Assembly (NCBI RefSeq): GCF_021991835.1
Contig: NZ_JAHDAU010000008.1
Span: 110,396 to 174,395 of the forward strand
Source: Polaribacter sargassicola
GTDB taxonomy: Bacteria > Bacteroidota > Bacteroidia > Flavobacteriales > Flavobacteriaceae
DNA length: 64,000 bases
Direction of reading: 5' to 3'
The number at the start of each line of letters is the position of its first letter. The stretch's first letter is position 1. Made by a program: the position numbers and the translations under genes. The notes beneath the pieces are model-generated. The model did no database searches and was not told where the DNA came from. It was given only the letters and a program-made list of their open reading frames with translations. Positions 11,093 to 19,523 of the stretch are shown piece after piece.

Positions 11093-11746
11093 ATGAAAAC
11101 AAAACTATATTTTCTATTATTACTTGGTATTATATCATGCAATAAAGAACCTAAAATTATAGATAAACCAATAGAATTTGGAGAATTAAGAGAACAATTA
11201 ACTTTAGATTACATGAAATCTCATTATGGTATTGTACAAGATTCTCCAATAATTGATCCTAAGATGATTGTAATACATTGGACAGCAATACCTACACTAG
11301 AAAATTCTTTTAAAGCTTTTGTAAACACAAAAATAGGAAGCCACAGAACCAAAATTAATACTGCCAGTCAATTAAATGTTTCATCACAATTTATGATTGA
11401 TCTTGACGGAACTATTTATAGATTAATGCCAGAAAATTATATGGCAAGACATGTTATTGGGTTAAACCATTGTGCAATTGGTATAGAAAATGTAGGTGGA
11501 ACAACCGATATTCCTTTAACAGAAAAACAACTAAAAGCTAACATTTGGCTTGTTAAATACCTAAAAAATAAATACGATATTGATTATGTTATTGGACATT
11601 ATGAATATACTAATTTTGAAAACCATAAACTATGGTTAGAAAAAGATAAAGGCTACAGAACTAAAAAAACAGATCCAGGTAAAGATTTTCTTTTTAAAGT
11701 TAAAAATGCCACTAAAGATTTAGGTTTTAAAGAAACACCAAATTAA
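11093..11746 (+). CDS. N-acetylmuramoyl-L-alanine amidase, lipoprotein
   Basis: This 217-residue protein has a lipoprotein signal ending IISC (Cys16) and an Amidase_2/PGRP domain. That fold cleaves the bond between muramic acid and L-alanine of murein stem peptides. The zinc ligands are visible as His62 (VIHWTA), His169 (VIGHYEY) and Asp194 (KKTDPGKDF), with Glu132 in AIGIENVG. As a lipoprotein it would act in the periplasm, releasing peptides that the co-transcribed epimerase could process after uptake. It is the last gene of the cluster, ending just before a strong terminator shared with the convergent susD gene. Confidence 0.9.
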   Translation: MKTKLYFLLLLGIISCNKEPKIIDKPIEFGELREQLTLDYMKSHYGIVQDSPIIDPKMIVIHWTAIPTLENSFKAFVNTKIGSHRTKINTASQLNVSSQFMIDLDGTIYRLMPENYMARHVIGLNHCAIGIENVGGTTDIPLTEKQLKANIWLVKYLKNKYDIDYVIGHYEYTNFENHKLWLEKDKGYRTKKTDPGKDFLFKVKNATKDLGFKETPN

Positions 11747-11759
11747 AATTACTAAAACA

Positions 11760-11797
11760 AAACCCAGTAGAAATTAACTAACTTCCACTGGGTTTTT
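11760..11797. terminator. Bidirectional terminator between amidase and susD
   Basis: AACCCAGTAGAA pairs with TTCCACTGGGTT (one wobble position), with an A-run before and a T-run after. It can end transcription of the amidase cluster and of the convergent susC/susD operon. Confidence 0.8.
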
Positions 11798-11824
11798 AAT
11801 AAATAAAAAACAAATACAATAATT

Positions 11825-13336
11825 TTATTCTTCTACATTCCACCACAGTGGTGTTGTTAATCTAACACTTGCAGTATTATCTGGCATGTTTTCATAATTT
11901 CTATCTTCTTCATTATACTCATACATCATTGCTTGAATCCAATCATCTTCTCCCGGGAAAATAGTTAAATTCACATTTACAGGTCTTTCTAATCCTGGGT
12001 AAATTTCATCACTATAATCCATTCTTCTCATATCAACCCATGTTTCTGGATCAAAAAGTAATGTTATATATTTCTGAATCATTATATGGGATAATGTTAT
12101 ACCAGATACACCTATTTCTTCATCCATTTTAGCTAAATAAGCAGCTGTTTCAGATGCTGTTGCTTCTGCTTTTTCAAAATCTGCTTCAACCCCCGCTTTT
12201 AAAGCCGTATAAGCTCCTGTGTTATCTCCTTTTCTTAATCTAGCTTCTGCTTCTATATATTTAACCTCACTATAAGTCATCATGTAAGTTGGCGCTGTTG
12301 GACTTGTGTAAAAACCACCATTTCCTACAGAATAATTGTCTCCACCAGTTGCATTATCTGGCAACGGACCTTCACCAATTTTTACACCTTGATAACCTCC
12401 GTTTACCGCTTCTGGCACAATAATTTTAAGACGAGGATCTTCATAAGGAGAATCTAGATTTAGTGAATTTTTTAATAACTCTACAAAAAAGTGTGAAAAG
12501 TAATCTACCCTAGAGCTTCCATAACCTCCTACAGAAAATGGTTGACGATCATTTTCTGCTTCACCTCCACCATAAGATCTAAAAGCATTATCTGCATTAG
12601 ATTGTAATGCTAAAGAACAAGCTTCTATAATTGCATCTGCATCATAAGCCATGTCGCCAGAACTCTTTTTACTTAAGTGATTTAAATAACGCGCCTTTAA
12701 AGCATAAGCTAATCTAATCCATTGTTCTTTATTTCCATTATAAAAAACATCACCACCATTTGCATTTAATTCAATATCACTTGGCTCGTTAATTTGCTCA
12801 ATTGCCTCATCTAACATTTCTAAAATACCTTGATAAACGGCTTCTTGAGTTTCAAATTTTGGAGTTAAATTTAATGACGATACTCCATCATAAGTTTCTG
12901 TAAAAACAATATCTCCGTATTGGTCTGTTGTAGTACCAAAACCATATGCTCTTAAAATTTTACCTACAGCTATAAAGTTTGGCGAATTATGTTTTTCTCC
13001 TAAAACAATTAAATCTGCTGTATTTGGTAAAGAATATACATATGCGTTTTGCCATAAAAAGTAACTCCCTGTAGTTAAATAACTACTCCAAGTTTCTGAG
13101 TAATAATTAGCTACATTTTGAGCTCCGTGTTGTGTAATACCCAAAACCTCTCTACTACCTCTATAAATAACACCCGTAAACATATTTTCTATGGCTCCTT
13201 TTATACGGTATTGTGGGTCTAACGATTGTGTTGTTGGCGCTGTTTCTGAACTATTTACATCAAAATAGTCATCGGAACATGATAAAAACACTATACTAAC
13301 TAATAGTATAAAAATTGTATATTTTAAATGTTTCAT
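11825..13336 (-). CDS. SusD/RagB-like lipoprotein of orphan pair
   Basis: This 503-residue surface lipoprotein has the lipobox FLSC in its first 20 residues, followed by the Asp-rich DDYFD that is typical for outer-surface export in Bacteroidota. Helical SusD-like repeats follow, with a C-terminus resembling the SusD-like_2 group (ending LWWN). SusD proteins cap SusC channels and bind the imported glycan or peptide. It follows its susC partner by 10 bp. No glycoside hydrolase, lyase or peptidase is adjacent on this strand, so the ligand cannot be inferred. No TTGGTNNACCAA operator is present, so this pair appears independent of the alginate locus. Confidence 0.92.
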   Translation of the reverse strand: MKHLKYTIFILLVSIVFLSCSDDYFDVNSSETAPTTQSLDPQYRIKGAIENMFTGVIYRGSREVLGITQHGAQNVANYYSETWSSYLTTGSYFLWQNAYVYSLPNTADLIVLGEKHNSPNFIAVGKILRAYGFGTTTDQYGDIVFTETYDGVSSLNLTPKFETQEAVYQGILEMLDEAIEQINEPSDIELNANGGDVFYNGNKEQWIRLAYALKARYLNHLSKKSSGDMAYDADAIIEACSLALQSNADNAFRSYGGGEAENDRQPFSVGGYGSSRVDYFSHFFVELLKNSLNLDSPYEDPRLKIIVPEAVNGGYQGVKIGEGPLPDNATGGDNYSVGNGGFYTSPTAPTYMMTYSEVKYIEAEARLRKGDNTGAYTALKAGVEADFEKAEATASETAAYLAKMDEEIGVSGITLSHIMIQKYITLLFDPETWVDMRRMDYSDEIYPGLERPVNVNLTIFPGEDDWIQAMMYEYNEEDRNYENMPDNTASVRLTTPLWWNVEE

Positions 13337-13346
13337 TTTTTATATT

Positions 13347-16300
13347 TTAAAAAGTTAATTTAAGACCGATATCAAAACCTTTAGTATTTGGTGTACCTAG
13401 GTTATCAACACCTACAGACCCTGCTCCAGGAACTCCACCACCAAAAGCATTAATCTCTGGATCTACACCACTATAATTTGTAAATGTTAATAGATTTCTA
13501 CCCGTTAAAGAAATTTCTAAATTAGAAATTGGTAGACGATCTAATAAACCTTGACCTAATCTATAGTTTAAACTAACATATCTTAAACGAGTATAAGAAC
13601 CATCTTCAACAAAATTTTCTGAATTTAAAGCATAATAATTTTGATAATATTCTTGGTTTTTTGTTACTGCAATATCATTTGGTGTTCCATCTGCTTTTAC
13701 ACCAGATATAATTGTTGTTTCTCCTCTATCTAAAGTTGTAGCACCTACACCGTAATAAGCTAAGGCTGATGCTGTAGCGTTATAAACTGTATTACCTTCT
13801 ACAATATCTAATAAAAATGATAATCCAAAGTTTTTATATCTTAATGTACTAGAAATACCTAATGTAAAATCTGGTTGTCTGTCTATATCTGCATAAGTTT
13901 CATCTGTTAGTGTTGGGTATCCATTATCACCAATTAAAACTTCTCCATTTTCATTTTTTATTGCTCTTTTTCCTCTAAGTGAAAATAAAGAAGCATCTAA
14001 AACTCCTGCACCTGCAGCAGAGTTTAAGAAAGTCCACGAATCAGATAAATAAACCTCATTAATTTCTCCTGGTAAATCTACTACAGTGGTAACATTACTA
14101 CCAAAGTTAAAGTTTACATCCCATTGTAACTCAGATGAAATTGGCATTAATTTAATAGATAACAAAGCCTCTATACCTTCGTTTTCTATTTCTCCACCGT
14201 TTAAAGTGGCATAAAAAGTACCTGCTGTTGGTGGAACACGTATATCTGTTAATATTTGATTATCTGAAATACTCTTATAATAAGTAGCATTAAAACTTAA
14301 TCTATCATTTAAAAAACTAGAATCAAAACCAAACTCCCAACTATTTGTAAATTCTGGTTCTAAAGCCGCATTACCAACATCTACTCCATTATATGCATAA
14401 CCTGTACTACCTAACCCATTAATTTGAGTAACTAAATAACTCTCTAATTGACCAATAGGAGCATCTTTACCAACTTGCGCCCAAGTACTTCTTAATTTTA
14501 AATAACTTAAACCATTGTTTTCTGATTTAATATCAAATAAATCTGTAAGAACAGCAGATGCACCAACAGAAGGATAAAAGAAAGATCTACTCTTAGAAGG
14601 AAGTGTAGAAGACCAATCGTTTCTACCTGTAACATTTAAATATAACGCATTTTTATATCCTACTTTAATTTCTCCGAACACACCAACATTTCTTTTTCTA
14701 GCAATACGCTCTAAAATTGTTTGATTTTCTGATGAAACGTTACTTATATTATAAATACCAGGAGCTAAAAACCCATTACCTGTTAAATAATCTGTTCTAA
14801 CATTACTATCTTCTATAGTATTACCTGCCAATAAATTTAATTCAAAATCTTCTGATAAGGCTTTTGTATAAGTTGCTATAAAGTTTGAGGTATATTTTTT
14901 ATATAATCTTTCGTACTGAGAAATATATCCCTCACTTCTAGATTCATTTAAAGATCCATTTGCTGTTACTCTTTTACTATGTTGATCATAAATATCTGCA
15001 CCAAACTTATAAGATAGGTTTAAGTTAGCATTAATAGCATAATCTAAACCGATAGAACCAATAAATCTGTTTAACTCATTTGTATTAGGGCTATTTTCTA
15101 AACTCCAATAAACATTATCAAACTGTTGCCCTGTATAAAATTGTTTTTGAGTACCATCTACATCAATATAATCTTTAATATCAACATTAGAAGGATAATT
15201 TAATAAACTTGTAATACTTCCTCCTGTAGCATTTCCTTGACGCGTACTGTTAATATTAGTTCTTATATAATTACCTAATATAGATAATGTAAGCTTATCT
15301 GAAAGTTTAGAATTTTGTGTAATTCTAAAAGTAGTTTTTTTGTAAGAAGTAGTAGGTATTACTCCTTCATTATTTAAATTTCCTAAAGAAAAATAAGTAT
15401 TCCCTTTAGCATTACCACCTGTATAACTTGCAAAGTAGTTTTGAGAAACTCCTGTTTTATAAAAATCTTTTATATGGTTATATGTTTTTGTACCAGAAGA
15501 AATTGCTTCTCCCCAAGAAAGTGGACTTTCTAAATTATAATTAACACTACCATCTGTTTGAACAATTTGTTCTCCTTGACCGTATACTTGTTGAATATCT
15601 GGAGTACCCATTACATTGTCTACAGAAAGAGATGAAGAAACAAACACTTTACTTACACCTTCTTTTCCTTTTTTAGTAGTAATTATTACTGCTCCTTCTG
15701 CTGCCTGAATACCATATAATGCTGCTGCAGCTGGCCCTTTAAGCACTGTAATACTTTCAATATCTTCTGGATTTAAGTCTGATGCTCTATTTGTACTAGC
15801 AACTTCTGAACTTGAGTCTGTAGAGTTATCTATTGGCAAACCATCTACAATCATAAGAGGCTGATTATTACCTGTTATAGAAGTACCTCCACGAATCATA
15901 ATTACAGAAGAAGATCCTGGCGCTCCACCAGAACTTGTTATTGTAACACCAGATACTTTACCTTGTAAAGAATTAACCATATTATTTTGGTTACCCTCTA
16001 AAAGTTCTTCAGATTTTAATGCTTGTGCCGCATAACCTAAAGATTTTTTTTGTCTTTTAACACCAAAAGAGGTCACAACAACCTCATCTAAAACACTAGA
16101 ATCTTCTTCTAATGTAACATTTAAAATAGTAGCACTTGCTACAATTTCTTTAGTCTTAAAACCGAGAGAGGAAAAAACTATTGTTTCACCTTTTTTAACT
16201 TTAATAGAATACATTCCATCAAAATCTGTACTTGTACCTTTTGATGTACCTTTAATTAATACACTTACACCTGGTAACACTCCTGAAGCATCTGTAACCT

Positions 16301-16385
16301 TACCTTTTACATTAATTTCTTGAGCTAAAAGCCCCATAGTAAACAATAAGAAAACAGAAACCGAAAAAAAAAGTTTTTTTATCAT
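13347..16385 (-). CDS. SusC/RagA TonB-dependent outer-membrane transporter, orphan pair
   Basis: This 1012-residue outer-membrane receptor starts with a signal peptide (ending LLAQ). A carboxypeptidase-like beta-sandwich of about 80 residues follows (VLPGVSVLIKGTSKGTSTDFDG), then the TonB-box region (LDEVVVTSFG). The plug shows IMIRGGTSITG, IESITVLKGPAAAALYG and AVIITTKKG. A 22-strand barrel ends in the aromatic signature GLKLTF. It pairs with the susD gene downstream. It lacks the NGVLLV variant seen in the alginate-locus SusCs and has a distinct loop content, so a different substrate is likely. It is divergent from the OsmC gene. Confidence 0.95.
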   Translation of the reverse strand: MIKKLFFSVSVFLLFTMGLLAQEINVKGKVTDASGVLPGVSVLIKGTSKGTSTDFDGMYSIKVKKGETIVFSSLGFKTKEIVASATILNVTLEEDSSVLDEVVVTSFGVKRQKKSLGYAAQALKSEELLEGNQNNMVNSLQGKVSGVTITSSGGAPGSSSVIMIRGGTSITGNNQPLMIVDGLPIDNSTDSSSEVASTNRASDLNPEDIESITVLKGPAAAALYGIQAAEGAVIITTKKGKEGVSKVFVSSSLSVDNVMGTPDIQQVYGQGEQIVQTDGSVNYNLESPLSWGEAISSGTKTYNHIKDFYKTGVSQNYFASYTGGNAKGNTYFSLGNLNNEGVIPTTSYKKTTFRITQNSKLSDKLTLSILGNYIRTNINSTRQGNATGGSITSLLNYPSNVDIKDYIDVDGTQKQFYTGQQFDNVYWSLENSPNTNELNRFIGSIGLDYAINANLNLSYKFGADIYDQHSKRVTANGSLNESRSEGYISQYERLYKKYTSNFIATYTKALSEDFELNLLAGNTIEDSNVRTDYLTGNGFLAPGIYNISNVSSENQTILERIARKRNVGVFGEIKVGYKNALYLNVTGRNDWSSTLPSKSRSFFYPSVGASAVLTDLFDIKSENNGLSYLKLRSTWAQVGKDAPIGQLESYLVTQINGLGSTGYAYNGVDVGNAALEPEFTNSWEFGFDSSFLNDRLSFNATYYKSISDNQILTDIRVPPTAGTFYATLNGGEIENEGIEALLSIKLMPISSELQWDVNFNFGSNVTTVVDLPGEINEVYLSDSWTFLNSAAGAGVLDASLFSLRGKRAIKNENGEVLIGDNGYPTLTDETYADIDRQPDFTLGISSTLRYKNFGLSFLLDIVEGNTVYNATASALAYYGVGATTLDRGETTIISGVKADGTPNDIAVTKNQEYYQNYYALNSENFVEDGSYTRLRYVSLNYRLGQGLLDRLPISNLEISLTGRNLLTFTNYSGVDPEINAFGGGVPGAGSVGVDNLGTPNTKGFDIGLKLTF

Positions 16386-16698
16386 GAAAACATTTTTATT
16401 GATTAATATTTTGCATAAAATTACTTAAAAAAACCATAATAAATGCAAAAAACTAAACAAAACAGCAAAAAACATTAACAAAATAGATTAAATTGCAATA
16501 ATTATGCAATAAAATATAAAAATATAGACAATTACCCTAAAGGCAATAAAGTCTTAAAAAAATCCATTATTATCACTTTTTGGAGTATAAAACGCTTTTT
16601 CACTAAAAACATTCTATTCTTTTTAACGAATAACTAATACTCGTTTTGTTATTTTTGTAAGAATAGCTTAACAACACTTAATTTAAAAAAAATATATA
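16386..16698. promoter_or_regulatory. Divergent promoter region between susC and osmC-like gene
   Basis: This 313-bp gap has no gene. On the plus strand TATTTTTG at 16650-16657 fits the -7 element for the OsmC-family gene, although a well-placed -33 TTG is lacking. No operator resembling TTGGTNNACCAA is present. Confidence 0.4.
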
Positions 16699-17130
16699 AT
16701 GGTTAAAAATATAGTTACAACAGTTTGGACAGAAAAGTCTCTATTTGAAACAGACAACCCTAGCGGACATAAATTTACAATGTTTGATAAATCTCAAGAT
16801 AACGGAGACACAGTCGGTTTTGCCCCAAAAGCTTTAATGTTATCTTCTTTAGCAGGTTGCTCTGGTTTAGATGTAGTTTCTCTATTAACTAAAATGCGTG
16901 CAGAAGTAGCAGATTTTAAAATTGAAGTTACTGCCGAATTAACAGATGAACACCCAAAATATTACAACAAAGTAAAAGTAGATTATCATTTTACAGACAG
17001 TAATTTACAACCAGAAAAAATACAAAAAGCAGTAAATTTATCTGTAACTAAATATTGTGGAGTTATGGAAATGTTTCGTCAATTTGCAGAAGTTGAAACA
17101 GAAATTCACTTACATAAAACAGAAATGTAA
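16699..17130 (+). CDS. OsmC/Ohr family protein
   Basis: This 143-residue protein of the OsmC fold includes thiol peroxidases that detoxify organic hydroperoxides. The two family cysteines are present, in SSLAGCSGLDVVSLL (near residue 54) and in VTKYCGVMEMF (near residue 119). FAPKALMLSSLAGC is the first active-site block. It lacks the Ohr-type sequence around the first cysteine and looks more like the YhfA/OsmC-like branch, whose substrate is uncertain. It is followed by recJ after 14 bp, suggesting cotranscription. Confidence 0.85.
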   Translation: MVKNIVTTVWTEKSLFETDNPSGHKFTMFDKSQDNGDTVGFAPKALMLSSLAGCSGLDVVSLLTKMRAEVADFKIEVTAELTDEHPKYYNKVKVDYHFTDSNLQPEKIQKAVNLSVTKYCGVMEMFRQFAEVETEIHLHKTEM

Positions 17131-17144
17131 TCGTAAAAACTACT

Positions 17145-18830
17145 ATGAGATGGACTTTAAAACCAACACCTGCAAATGAAAAAGTAGAAAAACTAGCCAA
17201 AGAATTACAAATTAATAAAACATTAGCTACTATTCTTTGCCAAAGAAATATTGAAACTTTTAATGATGCTAAAAAATATTTTCGCCCTAGTTTAGAAGAT
17301 ATTCACAATCCTTTTTTGATGAAAGATATGGATTTGGCTGTTGAAAGGATAGAAAAAGCAATTGCCAATAACGAGAATATTTTAATTTACGGTGATTATG
17401 ATGTAGATGGAACAACAGCAGTTTCTTTGGTTTCTTCTTATTTAAAGACCATTCACCCAAATATTGCAACTTATATTCCTGATAGATATGCAGAAGGTTA
17501 CGGTGTATCTTTTATAGGAATCGACTTTGCGCAAGACAATGATTTCTCTTTAATTATAGCCTTAGATTGTGGTATAAAAGCCATTGATAAAGTTGCTTAT
17601 GCAACCGAAAAAAATATCGATTTTATTATTTGTGACCATCATAAACCTGGAGATGAAATACCCAAAGCAATAGCAGTTTTAAATGCTAAAAGAGAAGATT
17701 GTAATTATCCTTTTGATGAGCTTTGCGGTTGTGGTGTTGGTTTTAAATTGATTCAGGCTTTAGGCTCTAAAAGAAATCAAACTATAAAAGATTTTATTCC
17801 GTATTTAGATTTAGTTGCTACTGCAATAGCAGCAGATATTGTACCAATGAATGGAGAAAATAGAGTTTTGGCGTATTATGGATTGCAAGTAATTAACAAA
17901 AATCCTAGAAACGGAATTAAAGCAATTATTCATCAATCTAAAAAAACAGAACTTACAATTACAGATGTTGTTTTTACAATTGCTCCAAGAATAAATGCAG
18001 CCGGAAGAATGAAACATGGTAATTATGCTGTTGAATTATTAACTGAAATGGATTTTGATGCAGCAGTAGATTTTGCTGCTGCTATAGAAATTTTTAATGC
18101 AGATAGAAAAGATTTAGACAAAAAAATTACTGATGAAGCTATTATTCAAATAATTGATAACGAAGAAGAAAACCGTTTTACATCAGTAGTTTATCAAGAA
18201 GATTGGCACAAAGGTGTTATTGGTATTGTAGCTTCTAGATTAATAGAAAAATATTACAGACCTACTTTAGTTTTTACTAAAAGTGGCGATAAATTAGCAG
18301 CTTCTGCGCGTTCTGTAAAAGGTTTTGATGTTTACAATGCTTTACATGCATGTGAAGAATTTATAGAGCAATTTGGCGGACATAAATATGCTGCTGGTTT
18401 AACTTTATTGCCAGAAAATTACGAGAAATTTAAAAATAAATTCGAAGAAGTAGTAAAAACAACTATAGATAAAGAGTTGCTAACTCCAGAAATTTCTATC
18501 GATGCAGAAATTGATTTATCAGAAATTACACCTAAGTTTTTTAGAATTATTCAACAAATGGCACCTTTTGGCCCCATGAATATGAAACCTGTTTTTAAAA
18601 GTACTTGCGTAAGAGACAATGGTTACGGAAAACAAGTTGGTGCAGATAAAACACATTTAAAATTAAGTGTTTTTCAAGGTGATAATAAAAAAACATTTAA
18701 TTCTATTGGTTTTGGCTTAGGCGAAAAAATGGAATTTGTTAAAAATGATTTTGATATTGTTTATGCCTTAGATGAAAACGAATGGAATGGACATAAATCT
18801 ATTCAATTAATGTTAAAGGATTTGAAGTAA
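17145..18830 (+). CDS. recJ: Single-stranded-DNA-specific exonuclease RecJ
   Basis: RecJ is a 5'-3' exonuclease used in recombinational and mismatch repair. The 561-residue protein has the DHH domain with DYDVDGTTA (about residues 80-88), ALDCGIK and the signature CDHHKPG. The DHHA1 domain follows with FGGHKYAAGL, then a C-terminal OB-fold starting near MAPFGPMNMKP. Length and motif order are normal for bacterial RecJ. The frame is intact. It follows the OsmC-family gene closely and is followed by a degenerate intergenic repeat. Confidence 0.96.
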   Translation: MRWTLKPTPANEKVEKLAKELQINKTLATILCQRNIETFNDAKKYFRPSLEDIHNPFLMKDMDLAVERIEKAIANNENILIYGDYDVDGTTAVSLVSSYLKTIHPNIATYIPDRYAEGYGVSFIGIDFAQDNDFSLIIALDCGIKAIDKVAYATEKNIDFIICDHHKPGDEIPKAIAVLNAKREDCNYPFDELCGCGVGFKLIQALGSKRNQTIKDFIPYLDLVATAIAADIVPMNGENRVLAYYGLQVINKNPRNGIKAIIHQSKKTELTITDVVFTIAPRINAAGRMKHGNYAVELLTEMDFDAAVDFAAAIEIFNADRKDLDKKITDEAIIQIIDNEEENRFTSVVYQEDWHKGVIGIVASRLIEKYYRPTLVFTKSGDKLAASARSVKGFDVYNALHACEEFIEQFGGHKYAAGLTLLPENYEKFKNKFEEVVKTTIDKELLTPEISIDAEIDLSEITPKFFRIIQQMAPFGPMNMKPVFKSTCVRDNGYGKQVGADKTHLKLSVFQGDNKKTFNSIGFGLGEKMEFVKNDFDIVYALDENEWNGHKSIQLMLKDLK

Positions 18831-18855
18831 AAAATCATTAGTATTATTTTTTTCA

Positions 18856-18965
18856 AATGTCATTCCGAAGGAAGAATGAGGAGGAATCTCTTTTTATATA
18901 CATTTTGAGAATTCTCAATCGCTGAAAAAGCTCATTTCGAAATGAGAACTCAAAAATTTCTCTTT
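18856..18965. repeat. Degenerate intergenic repeat of Flavobacteriaceae type
   Basis: The segment holds GTCATTCCGAAGGAAGAATG and GGAGGAATCTCTTT, followed by a diverged inverted part (CTCATTTCGAAATGAGAACTC, then AATTTCTCTTT). Such TCATTCCGAAGGAATGA...GAATCTC elements are common dispersed intergenic repeats in flavobacterial genomes (family knowledge). Only this copy is in the window, so its repeat nature is not shown internally. Confidence 0.45.
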
Positions 18966-18970
18966 AATAA

Positions 18971-19342
18971 CTAAACATGTTGATCAATTAAAATAGTATT
19001 TCCATCAGGATCTAAAACTACAAAACTTGCAGGTCCCGATGTTGTTTCATCTGCTTCAGAAACCAAGGTTTCACCTTCTTTTTTCAAGTGCTTTTGTATC
19101 GTTCTAACATCATCAAATTCTTCCAATTTATTGGCACTTTCATCCCAACCAGGATTAAAAGTCATAATATTATTTTCAAACATTCCTTGAAACAAACCAA
19201 TTAAGGCATTCCCATTTTTCATAATAAGATAATTCTTCTCTATTTCGCCTGCAAACACAGAAAACCCCAATTTTTCATAAAATGCTTTAGATTTATGAAT
19301 GTCTTTTACTGCTAAACTGTTAGAAAATGCACCTAATTTCAT
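18971..19342 (-). CDS. VOC (glyoxalase/bleomycin-resistance) family protein
   Basis: This 123-residue protein has two beta-alpha-beta-beta-beta halves. The first begins NSLAVKDIHKSKAFYEKLGF, and the second ends FVVLDPDGNTILIDQHV. The terminal Glu/His positions expected for metal binding are only partly visible, so catalytic activity is uncertain. It is a single gene, convergent with recJ. No neighbour indicates a substrate. The short length fits the stand-alone VOC proteins often labelled lactoylglutathione-lyase-like. Confidence 0.85.
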   Translation of the reverse strand: MKLGAFSNSLAVKDIHKSKAFYEKLGFSVFAGEIEKNYLIMKNGNALIGLFQGMFENNIMTFNPGWDESANKLEEFDDVRTIQKHLKKEGETLVSEADETTSGPASFVVLDPDGNTILIDQHV

Positions 19343-19390
19343 AATTGATATTTTTAGTTGATGTTTTAAAGTTATGAAATTATTTTTTTA

Positions 19391-19421
19391 ATAAAAAACC
19401 CACTCCTAAATTAGAAGTGGG
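19391..19421 (-). terminator. Terminator of the PIF1-like helicase gene
   Basis: CCCACTCCTAA and TTAGAAGTGGG form a hairpin. Read on the minus strand it is followed by a T-run. It lies about 100 bp after the helicase stop codon. Confidence 0.65.
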
Positions 19422-19523
19422 AAAATTGCTATGAAAAAGAAAAATGATAAGATGTCTCTTATCACATTTATTTAGACGTAATTTTTTAAAAAAACTTGCG
19501 CTTAATTTTATTTTTTTTTGAAA

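Noticed and set aside
19445..19464. Hairpin TGATAAGA...TCTTATCA
   Set aside because: It is an 8-bp stem without a T-run on either strand. The neighbouring CCCACT hairpin already accounts for helicase termination.
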